Shown: positions 1 through 7,248, numbered from the stretch's first letter. The stretch: 7,813 bases of DNA from Treponema sp. (GCA_017617145.1 JAFZWX010000175.1:1-7813); one strand, 5' to 3'. Notes: generated from the letters alone by a model not told the origin. Made by a program: numbers and translations.

Positions 1-53
1 GTTATTTCTGTTGTTCCGTTACTGTCATATACCTTGAAATATACCTTTGCCTG
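1..53 (-). repeat. DNA segment nearly duplicated at 1360-1412
   Basis: Positions 1-53 and 1360-1412 match at 47 of 53 bases by hand count and encode the same part of units 8 and 6 (KVYFKVYDSN, then G/E-x-TEI). The intervening unit 7 is different and shorter here (TYKVYEGSTEK). The 1359-bp offset equals two units, so similarity alternates rather than falling with distance. Confidence 0.75.
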
Positions 54-3000
54 CTGTCTTGTATTGGAATTTATTTTATATTCATGGGTCTGATTTGTTC
101 CGCAGGTTACTGGATATGTTTTATTATTTGGTGCTGTATATGTATAATAAGTAATCGCCGGAATTGTTACCGTTACAGTCGGTTTACTTCCTGACTGTAC
201 TGATATTCTGTTTGTAGTATCTGCAGGCATTGTTAATATGTAATAGCCGTTTGTTGCTGTATCAGAAAGTGTCCATCCTGCTGTAGGGAAATTATCTTTT
301 GCCGGCGAACCGTTACTGTAAATTGATACTGATGACCTTAATGTATCAAGCTCAGGCTTCTGGCTCAGGTAAAGCTCTATTCCCGTGTCGCATGGTACAC
401 CTTCACTATTAAATGCCGGTGTTGAATTTGTTCCAAGTCTGAGGCGTGGCGCACACACTGCCTTTATTGTTATGTTATTTCCTTCTCCTTTTGCCTTAAA
501 TGTTGTCTGACTGTTTTCTATTGTTTCTGAATCCAACTCTATTGCACTTGTGTTGTCTGTTTCCCAGTACAGGAACTGGTAATCATCACTTTCTACAAAT
601 GTAAGGGTTCTTGTTATTGAATCCATATTATAAGTAATCTGGCTTGATGGAACTGTTACTCCGTCACACTTTATTGTTCCGGCTGCTGTTTTTTCTGTAC
701 TTCCTTCATAAACCTTATAGGTTACCTTTGCCTGTGTATTTGTATTTTCATTTATTATGTACTCGTGCGATGCATCTTTTCCAAGCGTTATGTCATATGT
801 TTTTCCGTTTGCTGCCGTACATTTATAATATGCATCTGAGTTTACAGTCACTACGACTGTCTTTTTAGTTCCTGCAGGGACTGATATTCTGTTTGCAAGA
901 TTTGCTTCAATTTTAAGTGTATTTCCTGTAAAGCTTGTGTCTGCAATTTCAGAAAGCTTGAAGCTTGAATTTACTGGACTTCCGTCTATTGTTATTCTTA
1001 TTTTGTCTTTTATATCAAGTTCAGGCTTTGCATTGAATGTTAGGGTTATGTCGTTATCCCGCTCTACTCCTGCTGTCGCCTTTGCCGGTTCTGCTGTTGT
1101 CAGCTTAAGTCTTGGGGCACATACTGCTTTGATTGTTACATTGTTTCCTTCCCCAATTGGTTCAAAAGTTGTCTGCTTATTTTCGTTTGTTGAGGCTTTT
1201 AGTTGAATTGCGTCAGAATTATCTGTAATCCAATACAAGAACTGATAATCAGGATTTTCGGTAAAAGTAAGAGTTCTTGTTTTTGAATCCATATTATAAG
1301 TAACTAAACCTGAAGAAACAGCATCGTCATCGCATTTTATAGTTCCGGCTGCTCCGCTTGTTATTTCTGTTGACTCATTACTGTCATATACCTTGAAATA
1401 TACATTTGCCTTTTGATGAGTTTTTTCATTTATGATGTAATCAAATGAATAGTCTTTACCAAGAGTTATATTATAATCATTTCCGTCTGGCGCTGTGTAT
1501 TTATAATATGCTTGTGAATCAACTGTGACAATTACAGTTTTTTTACCGGCTGGTACTGTTATTCTGTTAGTTAAGTCAGCTTCAATTTTAAGTGTATTAT
1601 CAGTAAAACTAGAAGTCGTTATATCTGAAAGTTTAAAGCTTGAATTAACAGAATTTCCATCTACTGTTATTCGAATATTCTCTTTTATATCTATTTCTGG
1701 TTTTACATTAAAAGTAAGACTAATATCATTGTCACGCTCTACACCTGTTGTCTGCTTTGCAGGTTCTGCATTTGTTATCTTTAATCTTGGAGCACAATAA
1801 GCGGTAACTTTTACATTGTCTGTAGAAACACTGTCCGGTTTATTTACTGTAAACTGAATTGTTTTACTTGTTAAATCTGTACCTTCAAAAATAAATGCTT
1901 GCGGAGTATCTGTTTCCCAATACAGGAATTGATAATCAGGCTTTTCTACAAAAGTAAGAGTTCTTGTTACAGAATCCATATTATAAGTAACTTGTGTATC
2001 AGGAACATTTCTGTCATCACACTTTATTGTTCCGGCAGAAGAATCTTCGTTATCACCTTTTGAAATTTGATAAGTTACTATTACTTTATCGTTTGTTGTT
2101 TCATTAATTTTATATTTTAAGGTTATATCTTTGCCACATGTAATATTTGCAGTAGTTGTAGAATTTACATATTGATAATATGCACTTGCAGGAATAGTAA
2201 TAACAACATCTCTTGTTCCTGAACTTACAGAAATCCTTTTTGGAAGATTTGGAGAAATTGTTAATTTATTATTGTTATCAAATTTGTCGGCACTTAATAT
2301 AAAATAATCTTTTACCGAAAGTCCATCGCAGGTTATTTGTATTTTATCAAGAATACTGTCATCTGGTCGTTTATTAAATGTAAGTTCAATACTACTGTCA
2401 CGTGGATTTACCGATTCTATTGGATATGTAAGACTTGCGGTAAGTCGTTCTGCAGAATTATCACTGATAATAATTGGATTTGTACTTGTACCTATCTGGT
2501 TATTTGCTGTATTTACAATGAGCTTGTAATAATCAACACCATACTGGGTAGTCTTTGTAATGCTTACAGGAGAAGCTGCACTTGTAAAATCAAAACTTGT
2601 ATTATTTTGTGCTGCAATATTCCAGTTTACAAACTGCCAGTTATCAGTTGGTGTAAAGGCTAAATTATATTCAGTTTTTTCATTAAGTTCATATACCGAA
2701 CCTTTTTTATAAGCTTCAAATGGATCGGCGGTAAAGCTCATATGACTTGAATTATTATTAAATTTTACATAAACCTTTTTCTGAGTATTTTCTGTAACAC
2801 CAAAGCTTCCTGAGTAATTTCCATTTACAAGATTAATTTCTACTGGTTCTGTAAGGATTCCATCATTGTCAATATAATCATAGTGGAAGGTTCCATCAAT
2901 TTTTACGTTTACATTACTTACGGCAGCCTGGGCATTCAGCTTTTTCTTTGATTTAAGATATATAAAGTATTTTCCGGCATCTTCACCAGTACCTTCTATG

Positions 3001-4916
3001 ATTTTTGGTGCTTCGTAGTTGCTGCTCATAACATCGGTTCCGTTATAGTTTACCGAAATACTTAGTATGCTGTTGCATTTTGAATTATCAGGAAGTCTGC
3101 CTGTTTCTGTTAATTCAAGAGGTTTAATATTTGTTTGAATATAAATATCCGAATCACAAGGATTTTCCACTGCGTTTGGTCTTAGGCCAATAACCTTTAA
3201 TTTAGGTGCACATTTGGCGGTTACTGAACATTCACCGAACTGTTTGGCAATTATTGTTGTTGAGGCAGAGAATCTGTCTTTAATTTCGATATTTGTATTA
3301 GAAGTTGTCCAGTAAAGGAATTCATAGTTTTCGTTTGCTTTAAAGTTTATTATTGCTTCGGCATCGATATCATAAGAAATTCTATCTTCTTCATTTTTCT
3401 TTACGTTATCTACATTAATTGTTCCGCAGGTTTCGTCATTTACTTTTGAAGAGAAAGTAACAACAGCTTTATCTTGAGTTCTGCTGTCAATTTCGTATTC
3501 CGGCTGTCGTTCTACTGTGTTACCTATTGTTACATGAATATCCTGGTTTGTTTTTGTATCGTGATAAACATAATAAAGACTGTCTGGAATGGTTACTGTT
3601 ATTGTAAGCTTTTCGCCGTTTCGAACTTGAATTCTATTTGAATCTTTTTTTGCTGTAATCTGGATTTTTTTACCGTTTATAACTTTTGGTGCTTCAAAAG
3701 AAGAACTTACATCACCCTTTCCTGTACACGAAATTATAAATTTTGCATCTTCCGGAATTACAATTTCTTTATCGAAAGTAAGGATAATATCTTTATCTCT
3801 TGGCTGAGTTCCTGCATAGGCAGTTTTAAATTCTGTTTCTACAAATTTCGGGCGGACTGCAGTTACAGGTTTTATATTTGCTTTGTCGCTGTCTCTTATA
3901 AGTACTGTTGTATAGAAAGAGGTAGGATTAAGGTATGGATTTCCGTCTGCAAATTTTATGTTTTCATTATTTGTTGTCCAATAAAGGAATTGATATGAAA
4001 GGTTTTCCTTAAAACTAAGGGAAATATGTTTGCTTACGGCAAATTCAAATCTTGAGCTTCCAGGATTTGGCTGACCTTCTTCAATGTTGTATCCGGACAT
4101 ATCAACATAAGAATATTCAAGAGGTTTAGAATTGATTCTGTAAGAATATCTTGTTGCAGACATGCTGGCACCGTCGTTATTTGTTACTGTGTCGTATAAC
4201 TCTACTGTAACAACGGCTGTTCTTGATTCATCATCAGGGCACGGAAGAGCATCTTGTGGTGTAAGGCTTACGCGTGAATACTTTTTGTTTCCGGCATCTA
4301 TAGTTTCTATATCAGGGCATTCAAAACAATTAGTACAGTCAAGTCCGTCTACAGTAACCTTTATACTTTTAAATACAGCACCATTTTCTGTTTTGTAGCC
4401 GTATACTCTGTCGGAATTTTTCTTAAGGAAGTCTGCAGGTTTTATATCTTCAAGTGCAAGCTGTTTAAGTTCATCTTCTGTATAGAAAAAGCTTTGTTCC
4501 GAAAGTTCAGAATCAAACTTAATTCTTATTTGCGTTTCTCTTGGAACACCAGAAAGACTGTCTCCAGGTTCCCAGGTATCTACAGCAGGCTTTCTACTGC
4601 AGTTAGGTTTAATAATAAGATTGTCTGTGCTCTTAGTAAATTTTACCTGCAGAAAATATGTTGTCTTTCCATTATTTTCGTTTGAATATTCCTTTACAAT
4701 TGTCAGATAATCCTTCCACCAGTCGGGATCGGCAGCAACTTTTTGTATTTCGCCTTCTTTTATGATTGTTTCTTTATAGTCGAAACTCCAGCCAAGAAAC
4801 TGATATGCCGGATCCAGAACAAATTCTATGTTCATGTAATCTGTAGGCTTCCAGGTTTTTGCACCTAAAGGAGTTATTGTTCCTGTTCCGTTTTCTACAC
4901 TAACCTGACATTCCGA
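1..4916 (-). repeat. In-gene tandem repeat: seven full units plus the start of an eighth, about 225-250 codons each
   Basis: Approximate unit limits in the window, in gene order, are 4916-4218, 4217-3468, 3467-2778, 2777-2085, 2084-1410, 1409-732, 731-51, and 50 to the edge. Codon lengths are 233, 250, 230, 231, 225, 226 and 227. The first half of each unit has a T-Y-N-M-D-S/R-T-L-T-F strand pattern leading to Y-x-F-L-Y-W, typical of InlB B-repeat-like folds. The second half starts near CAPRL and contains ERDNDI-L-TF, KPE-DI, VNSSFKLS, NRI-VPAG and AYYKYT-type motifs, resembling Big_5 Ig-like domains. Units 5 and 6 are very similar to each other, while units 1-4 have diverged and unit 7 has a divergent Ig half. 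Family names rest on motif resemblance only. Confidence 0.88.
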
Positions 4917-5066
4917 AACAGGCATATGTGCGTAATCAATTGCAGACTGGATTTTTTCATCAAGTCCATTATCACTAAAGAATCCTTCGCAGCTGAAAAA
5001 GTTTGTGATTAAAAAACAACAAAAAATTAAAAAGAGTGATTTTGATAAAATACGCTTAATTTTCAT
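1..5066 (-). CDS. Giant tandem-repeat lipoprotein with Ig-like (Big_5-type) and InlB-B-repeat-like modules, 3' end outside window
   Basis: I translated the whole stretch codon by codon and found 1688 codons with no stop; the frame continues past the left edge, so the true length is unknown. The ATG at 5066-5064 is the only usable start: an in-frame TAA lies at 5105-5103 and a good AGGAG site sits 8 nt upstream. Residues 1-25 form a lipoprotein signal peptide (Lys/Arg-rich start, then SLFLIFCCFLI) ending in FFS before Cys26, so the mature protein should be lipid-anchored and exported. From residue 51 it is built of repeated units with boundaries near 51, 284, 534, 764, 995, 1220, 1446 and 1673. 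Each unit has a Y-x-F-L-x-W module (Tyr at 88, 358, 581, 1045, 1274, 1496; the divergent WQFVNW at 810) followed by an Ig-like module with GVxRDxDIxLTF and NRIxVxxG motifs. Such architecture is known from bacterial surface proteins. I infer a surface or periplasmic adhesive or structural role; there is no catalytic motif. Confidence 0.9.
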   Translation of the reverse strand, partial: MKIKRILSKSLFLIFCCFLITNFFSCEGFFSDNGLDEKIQSAIDYAHMPVSECQVSVENGTGTITPLGAKTWKPTDYMNIEFVLDPAYQFLGWSFDYKETIIKEGEIQKVAADPDWWKDYLTIVKEYSNENNGKTTYFLQVKFTKSTDNLIIKPNCSRKPAVDTWEPGDSLSGVPRETQIRIKFDSELSEQSFFYTEDELKQLALEDIKPADFLKKNSDRVYGYKTENGAVFKSIKVTVDGLDCTNCFECPDIETIDAGNKKYSRVSLTPQDALPCPDDESRTAVVTVELYDTVTNNDGASMSATRYSYRINSKPLEYSYVDMSGYNIEEGQPNPGSSRFEFAVSKHISLSFKENLSYQFLYWTTNNENIKFADGNPYLNPTSFYTTVLIRDSDKANIKPVTAVRPKFVETEFKTAYAGTQPRDKDIILTFDKEIVIPEDAKFIISCTGKGDVSSSFEAPKVINGKKIQITAKKDSNRIQVRNGEKLTITVTIPDSLYYVYHDTKTNQDIHVTIGNTVERQPEYEIDSRTQDKAVVTFSSKVNDETCGTINVDNVKKNEEDRISYDIDAEAIINFKANENYEFLYWTTSNTNIEIKDRFSASTTIIAKQFGECSVTAKCAPKLKVIGLRPNAVENPCDSDIYIQTNIKPLELTETGRLPDNSKCNSILSISVNYNGTDVMSSNYEAPKIIEGTGEDAGKYFIYLKSKKKLNAQAAVSNVNVKIDGTFHYDYIDNDGILTEPVEINLVNGNYSGSFGVTENTQKKVYVKFNNNSSHMSFTADPFEAYKKGSVYELNEKTEYNLAFTPTDNWQFVNWNIAAQNNTSFDFTSAASPVSITKTTQYGVDYYKLIVNTANNQIGTSTNPIIISDNSAERLTASLTYPIESVNPRDSSIELTFNKRPDDSILDKIQITCDGLSVKDYFILSADKFDNNNKLTISPNLPKRISVSSGTRDVVITIPASAYYQYVNSTTTANITCGKDITLKYKINETTNDKVIVTYQISKGDNEDSSAGTIKCDDRNVPDTQVTYNMDSVTRTLTFVEKPDYQFLYWETDTPQAFIFEGTDLTSKTIQFTVNKPDSVSTDNVKVTAYCAPRLKITNAEPAKQTTGVERDNDISLTFNVKPEIDIKENIRITVDGNSVNSSFKLSDITTSSFTDNTLKIEADLTNRITVPAGKKTVIVTVDSQAYYKYTAPDGNDYNITLGKDYSFDYIINEKTHQKANVYFKVYDSNESTEITSGAAGTIKCDDDAVSSGLVTYNMDSKTRTLTFTENPDYQFLYWITDNSDAIQLKASTNENKQTTFEPIGEGNNVTIKAVCAPRLKLTTAEPAKATAGVERDNDITLTFNAKPELDIKDKIRITIDGSPVNSSFKLSEIADTSFTGNTLKIEANLANRISVPAGTKKTVVVTVNSDAYYKCTAANGKTYDITLGKDASHEYIINENTNTQAKVTYKVYEGSTEKTAAGTIKCDGVTVPSSQITYNMDSITRTLTFVESDDYQFLYWETDNTSAIELDSETIENSQTTFKAKGEGNNITIKAVCAPRLRLGTNSTPAFNSEGVPCDTGIELYLSQKPELDTLRSSVSIYSNGSPAKDNFPTAGWTLSDTATNGYYILTMPADTTNRISVQSGSKPTVTVTIPAITYYTYTAPNNKTYPVTCGTNQTHEYKINSNTRQQAKVYFKVYDSNGTTEI
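4992..5066 (-). other. Lipoprotein signal peptide (residues 1-25) with lipobox FFSC
   Basis: The n-region carries Lys2, Lys4, Arg5 and Lys9, the h-region spans about residues 10-20 (LFLIFCCFLI), and Cys26 follows Phe-Phe-Ser. Bulky residues at -3 and -2 break the classical LAGC consensus, but spirochaete lipoboxes are known to be relaxed. Cys16 and Cys17 lie inside the hydrophobic core and are unlikely lipidation sites. After cleavage, Cys26 would carry the diacylglycerol anchor; the following acidic stretch (EGFFSDNGLDE) fits a flexible tether. Confidence 0.8.
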
Positions 5067-5074
5067 AAAACAGA

Positions 5075-5080
5075 CTCCTT
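5075..5080 (-). promoter_or_regulatory. Ribosome binding site of the lipoprotein gene
   Basis: On the minus strand this reads AAGGAG, ending 8 nt before the ATG at 5066. It is a strong Shine-Dalgarno match and, with the in-frame stop just upstream, fixes the start. Confidence 0.85.
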
Positions 5081-5092
5081 TAAAATAATGAC

Positions 5093-5128
5093 ATAATATT
5101 TTAACATTCATATAGTAGAAACACAATC
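5093..5128 (-). promoter_or_regulatory. Weak candidate promoter for the lipoprotein gene
   Basis: On the minus strand TTGTGT (5128-5123) is followed after 17 nt by TAAAAA (5105-5100), with TATTAT slightly further down (5098-5093). Neither pair is a convincing consensus. An A-rich tract upstream (complement of the T run near 5131) could act as an UP element. I list it because the gene must start transcription somewhere in this gap, not because the match is good. Confidence 0.25.
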
Positions 5129-5151
5129 TTTTTTTATTATTTATTCTATGG

Positions 5152-5180
5152 TTGATAAATCTAAATAAAACCTTTATAAT
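5152..5180 (+). promoter_or_regulatory. Sigma70-type promoter of the glycosyltransferase/acyltransferase cluster
   Basis: TTGATA at 5152-5157 and a perfect TATAAT at 5175-5180 are separated by exactly 17 nt. Transcription would begin near 5187, giving a leader of only about 20 nt before the start codon at 5209. No operator or riboswitch-like structure fits in so short a leader, so expression may be constitutive or controlled at the promoter itself. Confidence 0.75.
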
Positions 5181-5188
5181 ATTTTGAT

Positions 5189-5200
5189 AAGGTGGTAGGA
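5189..5200 (+). promoter_or_regulatory. Ribosome binding site of the GT8 gene
   Basis: Two purine-rich blocks, AAGGTGG (5189-5195) and TAGGA (5196-5200), lie upstream of the ATG at 5209. The AGGA at 5197-5200 has the better spacing of 8 nt. Together they support this start. Confidence 0.65.
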
Positions 5201-5208
5201 AAAAATAT

Positions 5209-6285
5209 ATGAGTTTTTTTAACAGACGGAATGAAATAATTCCAATCTTTTTTGCTTCGGATAATAATTATGCGCCTTACCTTGCAGTAGCAATTAAGTC
5301 TCTGCTTGCAAATGCTTCTTCTGATTATTTTTATAAAATACATATTCTTACAACAAATCTTGATAAGGATTTATGTGCAAAATTAAAAAATCTTGAAACT
5401 TCAAATTCAAAAATCGAAATTGTAAGTCTTGCCCAGGAAATTGAGCATATTAAAAATCGTTTTCATCTTCGTGACTATTATTCAATCGAAACATACTACA
5501 GATTTTTTATTGCCGACATGTTCCCGCAGTACGACAAAGTTTTGTATCTTGACTGCGACATTACAGTTCTTGGTGATATTTCAAACCTTTATCTTACAAA
5601 CATTTCGAACTTCCTTGTTGGTGCTGCCCAGGAACAGGTAATGTCTCATTACAAAGTTTTCGGAGACTATGTAGAAAAGGTTCTTGATATTAAAGTAAAA
5701 AATTATTTTAGTGCCGGTGTGCTTCTTATTAATACTAAGCTTTTCCGCGCTTACAATATCCAGATGAAATTCTTTAAGCTTATGTCTGAATTTAAATTCC
5801 GCGTAACTCAGGATGAAGATTATCTGAATGTTTTATGCAAAGACAAGGTAAAGAAAATTAGCATTGGCTGGAACAAGCAGCCTTTTGAAGAAACAGGCTT
5901 TGATGATATTGATCTTCAGCTTATTCACTACAATCTTGGCTGGAAACCCTGGCATTATGAAAATGTTCTTTACGAAGAGTATTTCTGGCAGTATGCAGCA
6001 CAGACTGAATTTTATGAACAGATTCGTCAGAGCTTAAAAAACTTTACTGAAGAACAAAAGCAGAAAGACAAAGACGGCTTTGAAAACCTTAAGATTCTTG
6101 CCATTGAAGATATTAATGATCCGGAAAATTACCGCAACAGTAAGTACAAAAATCAAAATTACCTTTCTAAAAGTCTTAATACCATTGCAAAAATTCCTTA
6201 TGTCAAAGGAATATACCGTGTTGTTGGAACACAGGGACGCAAGTTAATTTATGAGTACACAAAATATCGAGAAAGACAAGAGTAG
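5209..6285 (+). CDS. Family 8 glycosyltransferase (GT-A fold)
   Basis: This 358-residue protein should transfer a sugar from a nucleotide-sugar donor to a lipid or glycan acceptor on the cytoplasmic side of the membrane. The N-terminus IIPIFFASDNNYAPYLAVAI (10-29) is the typical first strand and helix of GT8 enzymes. The metal-binding DxD motif is Asp115-Cys116-Asp117 in VLYLDCDITVLGDI. YFSAGVLLIN (166-175) and TQDEDYLNVL (200-209) are the usual central motifs, and His240 with GWKPWH (244-249) is the C-terminal metal/donor motif. About 100 residues follow, ending in a basic tail (YVKGIYRVVGTQGRKLIYEY), possibly for membrane contact. There is no signal peptide. The gene is first after a strong promoter and overlaps the next gene by 35 nt, so the two are probably translated together. 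Donor and acceptor cannot be read from sequence; LPS-type transferases are related, but treponemes are generally regarded as lacking classical LPS, so a glycolipid acceptor is more likely. Confidence 0.92.
   Translation: MSFFNRRNEIIPIFFASDNNYAPYLAVAIKSLLANASSDYFYKIHILTTNLDKDLCAKLKNLETSNSKIEIVSLAQEIEHIKNRFHLRDYYSIETYYRFFIADMFPQYDKVLYLDCDITVLGDISNLYLTNISNFLVGAAQEQVMSHYKVFGDYVEKVLDIKVKNYFSAGVLLINTKLFRAYNIQMKFFKLMSEFKFRVTQDEDYLNVLCKDKVKKISIGWNKQPFEETGFDDIDLQLIHYNLGWKPWHYENVLYEEYFWQYAAQTEFYEQIRQSLKNFTEEQKQKDKDGFENLKILAIEDINDPENYRNSKYKNQNYLSKSLNTIAKIPYVKGIYRVVGTQGRKLIYEYTKYRERQE
6233..6237 (+). promoter_or_regulatory. Probable ribosome binding site of the acyltransferase, inside the GT8 gene
   Basis: AGGGA lies 13 nt before the ATG at 6251, which is longer than usual. 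The site is weak, so translation is probably coupled to the upstream gene, whose stop codon lies 35 nt into this one. Confidence 0.4.
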
Positions 6286-7108
6286 ACTTCAGGTTCTTGC
6301 ACGCATTGAAGAATACGAAAAAAAAGGCTGGTTCACAAAAGACGTAGAAGATGATCCTCCTACAATTCCTCTTACACCAGATAAGGTTGATTATCTTAAC
6401 AAAAAGCTTAAAAACAAGATTGCAACTTTTTTTGTAAATATTGTTGCTGTTCGTTTTATTAAAAAGCTTGTCAAAACAGGCCAGATGGTTATTAAAGAAA
6501 TTAAAGGTATTGAAAACTTCCTGGCAATTAAAGATAAAGGCTGTATTTTAACTTGTAATCATTTTAATGCGTTTGATAATTTTGCAATTCATTATGCGCT
6601 TTTTCCTTATATGTATAAATTTGGCAGAAAGCCTTTGTATAAAGTAATCCGTGAAGGAAACTATACAAACTTCCCTGGTCTTTATGGATTTTTCTTCCGC
6701 CACTGCAATACTCTTCCGCTTAGTGCAAACTTTTCTACTATGAAAAATTTTATGCAGGCAATGAAGGTACTGCTTGCACGCGGTGAAAAAATTTTGATTT
6801 ATGCAGAACAGGGCATGTGGTGGAATTACAGAAAGCCTCGCCCACTAACTTCTGGTTCTTTTAAGTTTGCAGTTGAATCTAATGTTCCGGTTCTTCCGAT
6901 TTTTATTACAATGGAAGACACCGATAAAATTGGCGGCGACGGATTTCCTATTCAGGCATATACATTAAACTTTTTACCTGCAATTTACCCCGACCCTTCA
7001 AAATCTAAAAAAGAAAATGTTGAGTATATGAAAAACACAAACTACGAAGCGTGGAAAAAAGTTTACGAGGATTTTTACAAAATTCCGTTGGTATATACGA
7101 CAGAATAG
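6251..7108 (+). CDS. PlsC-type (1-acylglycerol-3-phosphate O-acyltransferase family) acyltransferase
   Basis: The 285-residue protein has the acyltransferase signature of the PlsC/LPLAT family. The catalytic HX4D is NHFNAFD, with His104 and Asp109; the substrate-binding block resembling EGTR is EQGMWW (186-191), followed by basic residues; block IV is PVLPIFI (213-219). A region around 145-157 (GFFFRHCNTLPLS) fits block II. Known members transfer acyl groups to lysophosphatidate, other glycerolipids or sugars at the inner membrane. Residues 1-75 form a charged, partly helical extension longer than in typical PlsC, and the weak hydrophobic stretch near 57-68 could touch the membrane. The ATG is the first possible start because an in-frame TAA lies at 6245-6247, and the next Met is at residue 79, too late. 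Pairing with a glycosyltransferase suggests it acylates a glycolipid or glycan, but phosphatidate synthesis cannot be excluded. Confidence 0.88.
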   Translation: MSTQNIEKDKSRLQVLARIEEYEKKGWFTKDVEDDPPTIPLTPDKVDYLNKKLKNKIATFFVNIVAVRFIKKLVKTGQMVIKEIKGIENFLAIKDKGCILTCNHFNAFDNFAIHYALFPYMYKFGRKPLYKVIREGNYTNFPGLYGFFFRHCNTLPLSANFSTMKNFMQAMKVLLARGEKILIYAEQGMWWNYRKPRPLTSGSFKFAVESNVPVLPIFITMEDTDKIGGDGFPIQAYTLNFLPAIYPDPSKSKKENVEYMKNTNYEAWKKVYEDFYKIPLVYTTE

Positions 7109-7131
7109 ATTATCGGGTCAAGCCCGATAAT
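7109..7131 (+). other. Perfect 9-bp hairpin directly after the acyltransferase stop codon
   Basis: ATTATCGGG, a TCAAG loop and CCCGATAAT form a stable stem starting one base past the TAG. No U-run follows (the next bases are GACACATTG), so it lacks the tail of an intrinsic terminator. It more likely attenuates readthrough or protects the 3' end of the upstream mRNA. Confidence 0.6.
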
Positions 7132-7137
7132 GACACA

Positions 7138-7230
7138 TTGTCATCGCAATTCTTGTCATAGTGTCATCGCAATGCTTGTCATAGTGTCATTACAATGCTT
7201 GTCATAGTGTCATTGCAGGGCTTGACCCGG
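7138..7230 (+). repeat. 23-bp tandem repeat inside the intergenic element
   Basis: Three full 23-base copies at 7138-7160, 7161-7183 and 7184-7206 share the pattern TGTCAT, then GCAAT or ACAAT, then CTTGTCATA. A fourth, changed copy at 7207-7230 merges into the right inverted repeat (GTGTCATTGC then GGGCTTGACC). TGTCAT and its complement ATGACA recur throughout, so the array can form many small alternative stems. Copy number may vary between strains. Confidence 0.85.
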
Positions 7231-7248
7231 CAATCCACGATATTTTTT

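Larger units (their letters stand above)
7108..7235. repeat. MITE-like intergenic element with 29-bp imperfect terminal inverted repeats
   Basis: The left end (7108-7136) and the reverse complement of the right end (7207-7235) match at 24 of 29 bases, sharing GGGTCAAGCCC and AATGACAC cores. Each end can also fold on itself: the left forms a perfect 9-bp stem (ATTATCGGG with CCCGATAAT, 5-nt loop), the right a stem with one mismatch (ATTGC-GGG with CCC-GCAAT). It encodes no protein. It begins at the last base of the acyltransferase stop codon, and I see no clear target-site duplication. Similar palindromes are known as dispersed elements in several bacteria; that this one is dispersed in this genome is an inference. 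Confidence 0.7.

Noticed and set aside
644..4685. Several plus-strand open frames of 63-108 codons opposite the lipoprotein gene
   Set aside because: They are antisense to a continuous 1688-codon frame with clear protein repeats, have low-complexity translations and no ribosome binding sites, and recur at repeat-unit spacing as shadows.
5161..5343. 60-codon minus-strand frame over the promoter and the start of the GT8 gene
   Set aside because: It lies opposite a confident gene, has no ribosome binding site and its product resembles nothing.
5429..5641. 70-codon plus-strand frame within the GT8 gene
   Set aside because: It is an alternative frame of the region coding for the DxD motif; the GT8 frame explains the sequence.
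7109..7131. Rho-independent terminator after the acyltransferase
   Set aside because: The stem is good but no U-run follows, and the hairpin is one end of a larger repeat element.
7138..7230. CRISPR array
   Set aside because: The 23-bp units are directly contiguous with no unique spacers, and no cas gene is in view.
7222..7246. Promoter for the CrtO-like gene (TTGACC box)
   Set aside because: No -10-like hexamer lies 16-18 nt downstream; the TTGACC belongs to the inverted repeat.
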